Counted from the stretch's first letter, positions 35,504 through 44,793 are shown. The stretch: DNA of 57,240 nucleotides from Mycobacterium nebraskense (GCF_002102255.1 NZ_LQPH01000019.1:1-57240), one strand, 5' to 3'. Numbers and translations: made by a program. Notes: generated by a model from the sequence alone, not told the origin.

Positions 35504-36523
35504 ATGAGCCAACCGAGCGTGAGCCTGATCGACGTTTCCACCTATCTGCCCGGTGCGCCGATCGGCGCCGACTACTACGCGCAATTCGCCGAATCCGACG
35601 ACCTGCGCGAGAACGTCATGTTCCGCGCCCCGAAGTTTCGTCATCACGTCGGGCCGGACGAGAGTTCCATCGACATGATCGAACGTGCGGCGCAGGGCCT
35701 GATCGAGCGGCACGGCCACGATGTGGTCGAGGGCGCCGACGTGCTGATCACCCACACCCAGGTGCCCGACATGGCCTTCTACGGCCAGGGCGGCGGCATC
35801 GCGCACCGGCTGGGGATGCGACCGTCCTGGGTGCTCGACCTCAACAACGGCGGCTGTGCGGCTTTCGTGTTGGCGCTCAACGTGGCTCGCAAGCTGCTGG
35901 CGTCCGGCGACGGGCACACCGCGCTGATCGCCATCGCACAAAACGCGGCCGGGCAGTTCTTCGATCAGCCGACCATCCGGCGTAAGGCGCAGTCCGCGGT
36001 GCCCGGGGACGGCGCGGCGGTGGGCCTGGTCACGCTGGGCGACCAGTCGCCGATCCTCGACGTGGAGTGCCGCACCTACGGTGCGTACGCCGGTGAGATG
36101 ACGCTGTCCTACGACCCGCCCCGCAAGTGGTGGCAGGCTGGGTCCGGTGAGGGCAGCATCGGCTTCACCGAAAGCAAGATCACCAAGGTGCTGGCCCGTG
36201 GCAACCGGCAGGTTCCCGAGGTGGCGCTGGCGGTATGTGACCGAATAGGCCTGCCCGCCAAGGACATCGATCTGCTGGTCACCAACCAGCCCAACCGGGT
36301 GTTCCTGCGCAATTGGCGTGAGGCGCTCGAGTTGCCACCCGAACGCCATCGAGACACCTTTGATGAGTGCGGCAACCTGTTCGGCGCCGGGATCCCGATC
36401 AACCTGGACCGCGCGATCTCCGACGGTCAGGTCGACGCGGGGGATGTCGTCATGATGGCGGCGTTCGCGCATGCCGGCGATTTCGCCGGTGCGGCGGCGG
36501 TGCGCTGGGGCGGGCGAGGCTGA
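35504..36523 (+). CDS. KAS III-like enzyme lacking the catalytic His, copy 1
   Basis: A 339-residue thiolase-superfamily protein aligned with FabH over its whole length. The nucleophile is Cys118 (NNGGCAAF). The HQAN motif of FabH reads N261-Q-P-N, so the catalytic His is Asn; the second motif N291 (DECGNLFGAGIP) is kept. Without His, decarboxylative condensation with malonyl-ACP is doubtful; acyl transfer or another Claisen-type step is more likely (inference). The copy at 48019 has the same change. Gap of four bases after the SRPBCC gene; stop overlaps the next ATG as TGATG. Confidence 0.88.
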   Translation: MSQPSVSLIDVSTYLPGAPIGADYYAQFAESDDLRENVMFRAPKFRHHVGPDESSIDMIERAAQGLIERHGHDVVEGADVLITHTQVPDMAFYGQGGGIAHRLGMRPSWVLDLNNGGCAAFVLALNVARKLLASGDGHTALIAIAQNAAGQFFDQPTIRRKAQSAVPGDGAAVGLVTLGDQSPILDVECRTYGAYAGEMTLSYDPPRKWWQAGSGEGSIGFTESKITKVLARGNRQVPEVALAVCDRIGLPAKDIDLLVTNQPNRVFLRNWREALELPPERHRDTFDECGNLFGAGIPINLDRAISDGQVDAGDVVMMAAFAHAGDFAGAAAVRWGGRG

Positions 36524-37578
36524 TGCAGCCCGCCGCGAGCCCGTCGACCGGCGACATCTGCGACGCGTTGCCCAACGCGGTGGATCCGCATGAGTTGTCG
36601 CTCAACGAGAATCCGTTCCCGCCGCTGTCCGCTGTGCAGTCGGCGTTGGTTCGGTCCGTCCACGTCATGAACCGCTACCCGGAGTTCCTGCCCGAGCGGC
36701 TGCGCGGCGTGATCGCCGACCACATCGGGGTTTCCCCCGAGCTGGTGCTGCCGGGCGCCGGCGCGACGGGCGTCGTGCTGCAGGCCCTGCGGGCGCTGAC
36801 CGCTCCGGGCGACACGATGGCGATGGCGACGCCCACCTTCGACGGTTACCCGATCCTCGCGCGGATGGCGCGGCTGAAGACGCTTACTGTGCCCCTCGAT
36901 AAGGACGGGCACAACGACCTCGACGGGTTGGCCCGCGCCGCCGCCGACGCCCGGGTGGTGGTCCTGTGCCGGCCGCACAACCCCACCGGAACGCTGGAGT
37001 CCGCGGCTGCCGTTTCGGATTTTCTGCGCCGCGTGCCGCGCGACACCGTCGTCCTGCTCGACGAGGCGTACATCGAGTTCACCGCGCCCGAGCACCGCAT
37101 CCCCGTGTCGGCGTTGGTCGCGCGCTTTCCCAATGTGCAGGTGGTGCGGACCTTCTCCAAGGCGTATGGCCTGGCGGGGCTGCGGATCGGTTACGGGGTG
37201 GCGTCGCCGGATCTGGCCCGGGCGCTGTGGTCCCATCAGCCGCCGTTCGGGGCCCCGATCACCAGTTTGGTCGCGGTCGCCGCGTCGTACGGCGCGGAAG
37301 ACCAACTACTGCAACGGGTTCAGTTGATCAACGCCGAGCGCTGCTATCTCCGCATGCGGCTGAGCGCGATGGGGATCTACACGACAGACGCGCACGCGAA
37401 CTTCATGTACCTGCCTCCGAGGGGTGGGCCGTGGCATGAGGTTTTCGCCGACGGCGGCCTCCGGGTGCGGTGTTACCCGGACGGCGGTGCGCGGATCACC
37501 GTGGGCAACCGCACCTCGACACTGGCGGTGCTCTCAGCGGTGGGGAAAGGCCGCGCTCGCGCGCCAAGTGCGGTATGA
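36523..37578 (+). CDS. PLP-dependent aminotransferase, HisC-like fold type I, copy 1
   Basis: A 351-residue class I/II aminotransferase resembling histidinol-phosphate aminotransferase. The PLP Lys213 is in TFSKAYGLAGLRIGYG; Asp180 and Tyr183 are in DEAYIEF and Asn153 in CRPHNPTG. It carries LSLNENPFPP at the substrate entry as HisC does. In this context it probably makes or uses a 2-oxo acid or amino ketone in the cassette rather than histidine (inference). ATG overlaps the KAS III stop. The MarR-type gene follows after seven bases. Confidence 0.88.
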   Translation: MQPAASPSTGDICDALPNAVDPHELSLNENPFPPLSAVQSALVRSVHVMNRYPEFLPERLRGVIADHIGVSPELVLPGAGATGVVLQALRALTAPGDTMAMATPTFDGYPILARMARLKTLTVPLDKDGHNDLDGLARAAADARVVVLCRPHNPTGTLESAAAVSDFLRRVPRDTVVLLDEAYIEFTAPEHRIPVSALVARFPNVQVVRTFSKAYGLAGLRIGYGVASPDLARALWSHQPPFGAPITSLVAVAASYGAEDQLLQRVQLINAERCYLRMRLSAMGIYTTDAHANFMYLPPRGGPWHEVFADGGLRVRCYPDGGARITVGNRTSTLAVLSAVGKGRARAPSAV

Positions 37579-37585
37579 AGGGGCC

Positions 37586-38092
37586 GTGGCTGCCTCACGA
37601 CCGCCGAAGCGTGACCCGATCGCCGCGGCGCGCGACAACTGGGAACGCTCCGGTTGGACCGACGTGGCGCAGGGCATGGTCGCGGTGACGTCGGTGATGC
37701 GTGCGCATCAGATCCTGCTGGCCCGCGTCGAGACCGCCCTGCGTCCCTACGACCTGAGTTTCTCCCGCTACGAGTTGCTGCGGCTGCTGGCTTTCAGCCG
37801 GACCGGCGCGCTGCCGATCACCAAGGCCTCCGACCGGCTGCAGGTCCACGTCACCAGCGTGACCCACGCGATCCGCCGGCTGGAGGCCGACGGACTGGTG
37901 CAGCGGGTGCCGCACCCCACCGACGGGCGCACCACGCTGGTGCAGATCACCGATTTGGGCCGCTCGACCGTCGAGGACGCCACGATCACGCTCAACGAGC
38001 AGGTGTTCGCCGATATCGGGATGTCCGAAACCGAAGCGCAGGCTCTGGTTTCATCGATCGAGACGCTGCGCCACGACGCTGGCGACTTCTAG
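37586..38092 (+). CDS. MarR-family transcriptional regulator
   Basis: A 168-residue winged-helix regulator, with the recognition helix in ITKASDRLQVHVTSVTHAIRRLEADGLVQRVPHPTDGRTTLVQITD, the MarR signature with DGR wing. It corresponds to Rv0737 in M. tuberculosis, which follows rslA there; here a 10-kb insert separates them (synteny from memory). The GTG at 37586 has GAAGGGG just upstream. It ends two bases from the convergent mmsB stop and may regulate the mms genes. Confidence 0.85.
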   Translation: MAASRPPKRDPIAAARDNWERSGWTDVAQGMVAVTSVMRAHQILLARVETALRPYDLSFSRYELLRLLAFSRTGALPITKASDRLQVHVTSVTHAIRRLEADGLVQRVPHPTDGRTTLVQITDLGRSTVEDATITLNEQVFADIGMSETEAQALVSSIETLRHDAGDF

Positions 38093-38094
38093 CG

Positions 38095-38970
38095 TCAGCT
38101 CTCCCGCAGCATTTCGATCACCGCGCTGAAGTCCTTGTCGGCGTGGTCGGCCGCGAACTTGGCGTAGATCTCGGCGGCGTGCCTGCCCAGCGGCGCCGCC
38201 GACCCGGTGGAGGTCACCGCGTCCATGGCCAGGCCCAGGTCCTTGTTCATCAGCGCGGTGGCAAAACCCGGCTTGAAGTCGTTGTTGGCCGGCGATGTCG
38301 GCACCGGGCCCGGCACCGGGCAGTTGGTGTGCACGGCCCAGCAGTTGCCCGTCGCGCCGGTGATGACGTCGAAGAGAGACTGCGCCGACAGTCCGAGATT
38401 CTCGGCCAGGACGAACGCCTCGCCGATGGCGATCTGCTGCACCGCCAGCACCATGTTGTTGCACACTTTGGCGGCCTGCCCGGCCCCGGCCGCGCCGCAG
38501 TGAATGACCTTGCCCGCCATGGGTTCCAGCACCGGCCGGGCGCGCTCCAGGGCGGCGTCGTCGCCGCCGACCATGAACGCCAGCGTCCCGGCGACTGCGC
38601 CCTTCACCCCACCGGAGACCGGTGCGTCCAGCTGGGAAACCCCGTGCGATTCCGCGAGCGCGTGCACCTCGCGGGCGTCGTTGACCGAGATCGTCGAGCT
38701 GTCGATGAACAGCGCGCCGGCCTTGGCGGCCGGCAGAATGTCGGCGTAGCAACGCTTCACCAGGTCGCCGTTGGGCAGCATGGTGATCACCACGTCGGCC
38801 CCGGCCACCGCGTCGGTCGCGCTGTCGAACGTGGTGACCCCGTTGCCGGCCGCGGCGGCGACGGCCGCGGGCACCGGGTCGAACCCGCGCACGGTGTGGC
38901 CGGCCGCCACCAAATTCGCCGACATCGGCCCGCCCATGTTGCCCAGACCGAGAAAAGCGATGCTCGTCAT
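38095..38970 (-). CDS. mmsB: 3-hydroxyisobutyrate dehydrogenase
   Basis: A 291-residue beta-hydroxyacid dehydrogenase: NAD motif FLGLGNMGGPMSANLVAAGH, catalytic region DAPVSGGVKGAVAGTL and Lys in GAGQAAKVCNNMVL. It oxidises 3-hydroxyisobutyrate to methylmalonate semialdehyde in valine breakdown. ATG at 38970 chosen for the family start. Third gene of mmsA-fadE9-mmsB; corresponds to Rv0751c. Confidence 0.94.
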   Translation of the reverse strand: MTSIAFLGLGNMGGPMSANLVAAGHTVRGFDPVPAAVAAAAGNGVTTFDSATDAVAGADVVITMLPNGDLVKRCYADILPAAKAGALFIDSSTISVNDAREVHALAESHGVSQLDAPVSGGVKGAVAGTLAFMVGGDDAALERARPVLEPMAGKVIHCGAAGAGQAAKVCNNMVLAVQQIAIGEAFVLAENLGLSAQSLFDVITGATGNCWAVHTNCPVPGPVPTSPANNDFKPGFATALMNKDLGLAMDAVTSTGSAAPLGRHAAEIYAKFAADHADKDFSAVIEMLRES

Positions 38971-38980
38971 GGTCGCCTTT

Positions 38981-40141
38981 CTACGCGCTCGCACGCACTC
39001 GCGCGGCCTCGGCCCGGCCGATGACCACCCGCATGATCTCGTTGGTCCCTTCCAGGATTCGGTGCACCCGCAGGTCGCGAACGATCTTCTCCAGACCGTA
39101 CTCACGCAGATAGCCGTAGCCGCCGTGTAGCTGCAGGGCCTTGTCGGCCACCTCGAAGCAGGTGTCGGTGACGTAGCGCTTGGCCATCGCGCACAGCTCG
39201 ACCTTGTCGGGGTCATCGTTGTCCAGCGCATCGGCCGCCCGCCACAACATCATTCGCGACGTTTCCAGCCCGGTGGCCATGTCGGCCAGGGTGAACCTGA
39301 TCGTGGGCTCGTCGAGCAAGGACTTGCCGAACGCCTCGCGCTCCCGCACATAGGCGCCCGCCTTGTCGAAGGCGGATTGCGCGCCGCCCAACGAGCATGC
39401 CGCGATGTTGAGCCGGCCGCCGTTGAGGCCGTTCATCGCGATGCCGAACCCGGCGCCCTCGCCATCGGCCCCGCCCAACATGGCGTCGGCGGGCACCCGC
39501 ACGCCCTCCAGGATCACCTGCGCGGTGGGCTGGGCATGCCAGCCCATCTTATCTTCCAGCGCCCCGAAACTCAGTCCCGCGGCGCCTTTTTCGACGACAA
39601 AGGCCGAGATGCCGCGCGGGCCCTGACCGCCGGTCCTGGCCATCACCACGTAGACGTCCGAGGCCCCGGCACCGGAGATGAACTGCTTGACGCCGTCGAG
39701 CACAAAGTCGCCGCCCTCCCGGACGGCCCGGGTGCTCAACGCGCTGGCGTCCGACCCGGCGCCCGGCTCGGTGAGGCAGTAGCTGGCGATGACGTCCATC
39801 GATGCCAGCCGCGGTACCCAGGCCTTGCGCTGTTCGGCGGTGCCGAACGAGTCGATCATCCACGCGCACATGTTGTGGATGGACAGGAATGCGGCTGTGA
39901 CCGGGTCGGCGATGGCCAGCTGCTCGAAGATGCGGACCCCGTCGAGCCGGCGCAGCCCGCTGCCGCCGACGTCCTCGCGGCAGTAGATCGCCGCCATGCC
40001 GAGCTCGGCGGACTCGCGCAACACGTCGGTCGGAAAGTGCTTGGCGGCGTCCCATTCCAGGGCGTGCGGGGCCAAGCGTTTGGCGGCGAACGCGGCGGCC
40101 GTCTCGGTGATCACCCGTTCGTCGTCGTTCAGGGTAAACAT
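38981..40141 (-). CDS. fadE9: acyl-CoA dehydrogenase (isobutyryl-CoA type)
   Basis: A 386-residue acyl-CoA dehydrogenase with the two signatures AYCLTEPGAGSDA-like (SYCLTEPGAGSDAS) and the C-terminal HGGYGYLREYGLEKIVRDLRVHRILEGTNEI; the catalytic Glu is the one in the REYGLEK region or the preceding helix. It would convert isobutyryl-CoA to methacrylyl-CoA. The gap to mmsA is six bases. Corresponds to Rv0752c. Confidence 0.92.
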   Translation of the reverse strand: MFTLNDDERVITETAAAFAAKRLAPHALEWDAAKHFPTDVLRESAELGMAAIYCREDVGGSGLRRLDGVRIFEQLAIADPVTAAFLSIHNMCAWMIDSFGTAEQRKAWVPRLASMDVIASYCLTEPGAGSDASALSTRAVREGGDFVLDGVKQFISGAGASDVYVVMARTGGQGPRGISAFVVEKGAAGLSFGALEDKMGWHAQPTAQVILEGVRVPADAMLGGADGEGAGFGIAMNGLNGGRLNIAACSLGGAQSAFDKAGAYVREREAFGKSLLDEPTIRFTLADMATGLETSRMMLWRAADALDNDDPDKVELCAMAKRYVTDTCFEVADKALQLHGGYGYLREYGLEKIVRDLRVHRILEGTNEIMRVVIGRAEAARVRASA

Positions 40142-40147
40142 GGGGCC

Positions 40148-41668
40148 CTAATCCATTGTGGGGATGACGAACTCGGCGCCATCTTTGATGCCGGACGGCC
40201 ACCGCGACGTGACGGTCTTGACCTTGGTGTAGAACTGGATCGACGCCGGGCCGTGCTGGTTGAGGTCGCCGAAGCCGGAGCGCTTCCAGCCCCCGAACGT
40301 GTGGTAGGCCACCGGGACCGGGATCGGCACGTTCACACCGATCATGCCCACCTGCACCCGGGAGACGAAGTCGCGGGCGGCGTCGCCGTCGCGGGTGAAC
40401 ACCGCCACGCCGTTGCCGTACTCGTGCTCCGACGGCAACCGCAACGCCTCTTCGTAATCGTGGGCGCGCACGATGCACAGCACCGGCCCGAAGATCTCGT
40501 CGGTGTAGATCGACATGTCCGGGGTGACGTGGTCGAACAACGTTGGGCCGATGAAGAATCCGCCTTCGAGGCTGGCGTCGTCGAATGTCAGGTCGTCGCT
40601 GCCGCGTTCGCGGCCGTCGATCACGATTTCGGCACCGGCGGCCACACCCTGGTCGATGTAACCGCGCACCCGGGCCAGCGCGGCCTCGGTGACCAACGGG
40701 CCGTAGTCGGCCTTCGGGTCCAGGCTGTGCCCGACGCGCAGGTTGTTGATCCGGTCAATGAGCCTGGCGCGCAACCGTTCCGCGGTCCGCTCGCCGACTG
40801 GCACCGCGACGCTGATCGCCATGCATCGTTCGCCGGCGCTGCCGTACCCGGCGCCGATCAGCGCGTCGATGGCTTGGTCGAGGTCCGCGTCGGGCATCAC
40901 GATCATGTGGTTCTTGGCGCCGCCGAAGCACTGCGACCGCTTGCCGTTGGCCGCGGCCGTCGAGTAGATGTACTGGGCGATGTCGGAGCTGCCGACGAAA
41001 CCCACCGCCTGGATGTCGGGGTGTTCCAGGATCGCGTCGACCGCTTCCTTGTCGCCGTGCACCACCTGGAAGACGCCGGGCGGGAGGCCGGCCTCGAGGA
41101 AGAGTTCGGCCAGCCGCACCGGAACCGACGGGTCACGCTCGCTGGGCTTGAGGACGAACGCGTTGCCGCACGCCAGGGCCGGTCCGGCCTTCCACAGCGG
41201 GATCATGGCCGGGAAGTTGAACGGGGTGATGCCGGCGACCACGCCCAGGGGCTGGCGCAACGAGTAGACATCGATGCCCGGGCCGGCGCCCTCGGTGTAC
41301 TCGCCCTTGAGTAGGTGCGGAATCCCGATGGAGAACTCGATGACCTCGATCCCGCGCTGGACGTCGCCCCGCGCGTCGGCCACCGTCTTGCCGTGCTCGA
41401 GGGACAGCAGCTCGGCGAGCTCGTCCATGTGGTCGTTGACCAGGTCGACGAAGCGCATTAGCACGCGGGCGCGCCGCTGCGGGTTCCATGCCGCCCAACC
41501 CTTCTGGGCCTCGACGGCCGAGGCCACCGCGGCGTCGATGTCGGCCTTGCCGGCCATCGGGACCTTCGCCTGCACCTCGCCGGTGCTGGGGTTGAAGACG
41601 TCGGCGGTGCGGGTGGACCGGCCGGCGGTGCGCTGCCCATCGATGAAGTGGGGGATCTGTGTGGTCAT
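40148..41668 (-). CDS. mmsA: methylmalonate-semialdehyde dehydrogenase (CoA-acylating)
   Basis: A 506-residue aldehyde dehydrogenase: VVAGITPFNFPAMIPLWK, FVGSSDIAQYIY, FGGAKNHMIVMPDAD, the catalytic Cys in SAGERCMAISVAVP and FTRDGDAAR. It turns methylmalonate semialdehyde to propionyl-CoA. The ATG at 41668 is chosen over upstream frame. First gene of the leftward mms operon; corresponds to Rv0753c. The 210-base gap upstream holds the SigL-type promoter of the divergent gene. Confidence 0.94.
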   Translation of the reverse strand: MTTQIPHFIDGQRTAGRSTRTADVFNPSTGEVQAKVPMAGKADIDAAVASAVEAQKGWAAWNPQRRARVLMRFVDLVNDHMDELAELLSLEHGKTVADARGDVQRGIEVIEFSIGIPHLLKGEYTEGAGPGIDVYSLRQPLGVVAGITPFNFPAMIPLWKAGPALACGNAFVLKPSERDPSVPVRLAELFLEAGLPPGVFQVVHGDKEAVDAILEHPDIQAVGFVGSSDIAQYIYSTAAANGKRSQCFGGAKNHMIVMPDADLDQAIDALIGAGYGSAGERCMAISVAVPVGERTAERLRARLIDRINNLRVGHSLDPKADYGPLVTEAALARVRGYIDQGVAAGAEIVIDGRERGSDDLTFDDASLEGGFFIGPTLFDHVTPDMSIYTDEIFGPVLCIVRAHDYEEALRLPSEHEYGNGVAVFTRDGDAARDFVSRVQVGMIGVNVPIPVPVAYHTFGGWKRSGFGDLNQHGPASIQFYTKVKTVTSRWPSGIKDGAEFVIPTMD

Positions 41669-41795
41669 GGTGCCCTCGAGTGTCGTTGATCCGCGAATAC
41701 TTGGATATCCTAGTAAATGTGGACGGGGATTCGCAAGTTGTTGAGAACCCGGGCCCACGGACCGCCGATGGTGCGGCCGTTCCGATCCGCCCTCA

Positions 41796-41823
41796 TGAAC
41801 CGCAGGCGGTTCCGGATCGTGTC
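41796..41823 (+). promoter_or_regulatory. SigL-type promoter of the monooxygenase/oxidase pair
   Basis: TGAACC (41796-41801), 16-base spacer, CGTGTC (41818-41823), a full consensus match, 55 bases before the start of the YUCCA-like gene. It lies inside an in-frame N-terminal extension and so shows that the extension is not translated. Confidence 0.83.
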
Positions 41824-41878
41824 AGTGCTGGGGGCCCGAGGTCCGTGGCACCCGAGTATCACGACAGGAGAAGCGCGG

Positions 41879-43105
41879 ATGACGACGCAGACCCGGGTCC
41901 GCCCCGACGCGGTTGTCATCGGCGCGGGGCCCGCGGGTCTGGCTGTCGCACGCCAACTCGATCATCAACATGGCATCAAAGCGCTCGTCGTCGACCGCGC
42001 GGCGGCGCCGGCGATTTCGTGGCGCACGCGCTATGACAACTTCCGCCTCAACACGACAGGGTTCTTGTCGCACCTTCCCGGACAACGGATTCCCTGGACC
42101 GCGGGACGCTGGCCGACCAAGGAGGACATGGTCCGCTATTTCGATAACTACGTCGCGCGCCAGAACATCGCGATCATGCTCGGATGTGAAGTCCACCGCA
42201 TCGACCGTGCCGGAGGAGTCTGGCAACTCGACACGTCGTCGGGTGAAATCCGAACCCCGGCAATCGTCCTCGCGACGGGCAACTACGGTGCACCCAGCAT
42301 CCCCGCATGGCCGGGACTCAGTCAGTTCAACGGCGAGATCGTTCATTCCGGCGGCTTCACCAACGCGTGGCCCTACCGCGGCCGCGACGTCCTCGTCGTC
42401 GGTGCAGGCAATTCGGCCGCCGACATCGCTGTTCAGCTCGCTAACGACGGCGCGCGGCGGATCTGGCTTGCGGTGCGCACACCGCCGCACCTCGTGCGGC
42501 GGGCCATGGGACCGCTTCCGTCGGATATCTTTCTTGAGCTGTCCTCGAGAGTCCCCGCGCGGATGATCGATCCGCTGATCGCGCGGATGACCCGCCTGAT
42601 GTGGGGCGACCTGTCGGCCTACGGCTTCCAGCGTCCGACGCTGGGGCTGAAGGCGACGGTGGAAACACGAGGCCGCATCCCGACGCTGGCCGACGAGCTC
42701 ATCGACGTCGTGCGACTCGGGCGCGTCGAGGTCGTCGGCGCCGTCAAGGCCGTCGAATCCGACGGCGTGATCCTTGCCGACGGCACGTCCGTAACGCCGC
42801 AGGTGATCCTCGCCGCCACCGGGTTCGGCACGGATCTCGGCGGCTTGGTGGGACATCTCGGCGTCCTCGATGAGCACGGCAACCCGCACGGCGGCTTTGC
42901 CTCGCACGTCGGCGACGGAATGTTTGCGATCGGATACGGCATTCCGCCCAATGGCCCGCTGCGGGCGATCCGCATCAACGCGACGCCACTGGCCCGGGAG
43001 ATCGCGGCCTACCTGGCGCGGATTGGTCCATCCCTCCGTGCGGAGTTTGGCTGTGCGCCCGCTGGTCTCGCAGCATCTGGGCAGCTCCTTGGCGATGCAC
43101 GCTGA
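41879..43105 (+). CDS. flavin-containing monooxygenase (class B, YUCCA-like)
   Basis: A 408-residue two-dinucleotide-fold enzyme: FAD site VIGAGPAGLAVARQL, the FMO fingerprint FNGEIVHSGGF, NADPH site VLVVGAGNSAADIAVQL and the LATGNY / AATGFG linkers. This is the single-chain class B monooxygenase pattern; plant YUCCA relatives act on aryl pyruvates, and a similar substrate is only a guess. ATG at 41879 with AGGAG at 41866. The oxidase gene follows after 30 bases. Confidence 0.88.
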   Translation: MTTQTRVRPDAVVIGAGPAGLAVARQLDHQHGIKALVVDRAAAPAISWRTRYDNFRLNTTGFLSHLPGQRIPWTAGRWPTKEDMVRYFDNYVARQNIAIMLGCEVHRIDRAGGVWQLDTSSGEIRTPAIVLATGNYGAPSIPAWPGLSQFNGEIVHSGGFTNAWPYRGRDVLVVGAGNSAADIAVQLANDGARRIWLAVRTPPHLVRRAMGPLPSDIFLELSSRVPARMIDPLIARMTRLMWGDLSAYGFQRPTLGLKATVETRGRIPTLADELIDVVRLGRVEVVGAVKAVESDGVILADGTSVTPQVILAATGFGTDLGGLVGHLGVLDEHGNPHGGFASHVGDGMFAIGYGIPPNGPLRAIRINATPLAREIAAYLARIGPSLRAEFGCAPAGLAASGQLLGDAR

Positions 43106-43135
43106 AATCGCGAGCGCGAAAAGCAAAGGAACACA

Positions 43136-44476
43136 ATGATTTTACTTTCCGCAGAAAAGACCTTCTTCCGAGGCGCCGACGGGTACGAACTGGCCCGTCG
43201 GGAAACGGTATGGAACGGTCTTCTGCCGGAACGCTTTCCCGAGGTAATCGTGCAGGCGCACGACACCGACGATGTGGTTGCGGCGATCCGTTATGCGCGG
43301 ACCAACGGATACCATGTCGGCGTTCGTTCGGGCGGGCACAGCTGGACCGCCAGTCACCTACGCGACGGCGGTCTGCTGCTGGACGTGAGCCGCCTCGACC
43401 ACTGCACCGTCGAAACGGATCGGATGACGGCAGACGTCGGCCCGGGCAAGGTCGCCAGTGTTTTCGCGGCGGAATTGGACGCCCAAGGACTGTTCTTTCC
43501 TGCCGGCCATTGTGAAGGTATTTGCCTCGGTGGCTATCTTTTGCAGGGCGGATACGGCTGGAACAGTCCGGTGCTCGGACCGGCTTGCGAGAGCGTCCTC
43601 GGACTGCAAGTCGTCACCGCCGACGGCGAAGAGATCTACTGCGACCCCGAAAACCATCCAGACATGTATTGGGCGGCGCGCGGCGCTGGACCGGGGTTCT
43701 TCGGTGTGGTCACCGCCTTCAAACTGCGAATTCACCCACGTCCCGCGGTCTGGGGCACCTGCCTGTACATGTATCCGATCGAGGTCGCCGACGAGGTGTT
43801 CACCTGGGGACGCTCGATCGTTTCCGAGATCGACGACCGGGTCGAACTGCAGATCCACACCGCGCGCAGCTTTCCGGGAGCCGGGCTCGACCAACCTGGC
43901 ATCACGATCGCCTCGCCGGTATTCGCCGACTCGGAGGACGAGGCCATGAAAGCCCTTGCCCCGCTTAGCACTTGCCCGGTCGTCGATAGAGCTATCGTCA
44001 ACCTTCCCTACGCCCCGACAACTTTGGCCAATTGGTACACCGCCGTGATGACCAGCTACCCGAAGGGTTACCGCTACATCGCCGACAACATGTTCACGTC
44101 GGCTTCCGCCGAAGAACTACTGCCGGGAATCCGCAAAATCATCGAAACCATGCCACCGCACCCCTCACACTTCATTTTCACGGGCTGGAACACGTCCCCG
44201 GAGCGCGCGGACATGGTGTACGGCTTGGAAGACGAGATCTACATGGCGCTCTACACCATCTGGCAGGACCCGGCCGACGATGACCGGTACCGCGACTGGG
44301 CCGCGTCCAACATGGCAGCGATGTCGCACTTGGCGACCGGCAGCTCGCTCGCCGACGAGAATCTGTGCCGGCGTCCGGCGCGGTTCATCACCGAATCGAA
44401 CATGGCGCGCCTCGACAAGGTGCGCTCGGCCTACGACCTGGATGGTCGATTCCATAGCTGGATGAGCGGCGTCTGA
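43136..44476 (+). CDS. FAD-linked oxidase, berberine-bridge type
   Basis: A 446-residue VAO/PCMH flavoprotein with a BBE C-terminal domain (NMARLDKVRSAYDLDGRF). His68 in VRSGGHSW and Cys126 in AGHCEGICLGG occupy the positions for bicovalent FAD (8-alpha-histidyl and 6-S-cysteinyl). It would oxidise an alcohol, sugar or carbon-ring compound with O2. ATG at 43136 preceded by AAGGA. Co-transcribed with the preceding monooxygenase; a SigL-type promoter for the next unit begins 36 bases after its stop. Confidence 0.9.
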   Translation: MILLSAEKTFFRGADGYELARRETVWNGLLPERFPEVIVQAHDTDDVVAAIRYARTNGYHVGVRSGGHSWTASHLRDGGLLLDVSRLDHCTVETDRMTADVGPGKVASVFAAELDAQGLFFPAGHCEGICLGGYLLQGGYGWNSPVLGPACESVLGLQVVTADGEEIYCDPENHPDMYWAARGAGPGFFGVVTAFKLRIHPRPAVWGTCLYMYPIEVADEVFTWGRSIVSEIDDRVELQIHTARSFPGAGLDQPGITIASPVFADSEDEAMKALAPLSTCPVVDRAIVNLPYAPTTLANWYTAVMTSYPKGYRYIADNMFTSASAEELLPGIRKIIETMPPHPSHFIFTGWNTSPERADMVYGLEDEIYMALYTIWQDPADDDRYRDWAASNMAAMSHLATGSSLADENLCRRPARFITESNMARLDKVRSAYDLDGRFHSWMSGV

Positions 44477-44512
44477 GGCCTACCCAACTAACAGTGGTCG
44501 GTGTGCCACGTG

Positions 44513-44540
44513 TGAACCAAACAGGGCCCCCGATCGTTTC
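44513..44540 (+). promoter_or_regulatory. SigL-type promoter, a copy of the sigL promoter region
   Basis: TGAACC (44513-44518), 16-base spacer, CGTTTC (44535-44540). The resemblance to the sigL start region (26043-26094) continues past the promoter into GGAGGTGA and ATGGAGTG, so this segment is a duplicated sigL upstream region. The sigL coding sequence itself is absent. Confidence 0.8.
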
Positions 44541-44561
44541 ACCAGCAAGGAGGTGAATGGA

Positions 44562-44636
44562 GTGCCTATTCCAGCCAGATCGGGGGGACGGAAGTCCCGG
44601 CACGGGCCCGGCCGTTCACCGTCGTCCGCAACATAA
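44562..44636 (+). CDS. possible 24-residue basic peptide (relic of the sigL start)
   Basis: A GTG at 44562, eight bases after a perfect AAGGAGGTGA, opens a frame of 24 codons rich in Arg, Ser and Gly (MPIPARSGGRKSRHGPGRSP...). The Shine-Dalgarno is inherited from the sigL start region. It may be a real small peptide, or only what remains readable after sigL was lost. Another frame beginning ATG at 44557 runs into the rslA copy, but its start is too close to the ribosome site. Confidence 0.35.
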   Translation: MPIPARSGGRKSRHGPGRSPSSAT

Positions 44637-44793
44637 ATCATTTTCCAGAGCCGCACCGAACGGGCTGCAAGCAAGTCAGCCCCGCATTGCCGGCCTATCG
44701 CCGATGCTACCGGCCATCCGAACGCCCGCCGGCTACGAATACCTAAGCGGAATACCCTACGCGCCAAAACTTTCCCAGGAGGGAACTTACACG
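44637..44793 (+). other. transcribed gap without recognised gene
   Basis: These 157 bases between the short frame and the rslA copy contain no family match. They occupy the place where the sigL coding region would be. The frame of the rslA copy stays open through it. Confidence 0.35.

Noticed and set aside
39377..41314. A 645-codon plus-strand frame opposite fadE9 and mmsA.
   Set aside because: It has no start context and reads as His/Arg/Gly/Val-rich filler; both minus-strand genes are full-length family members.
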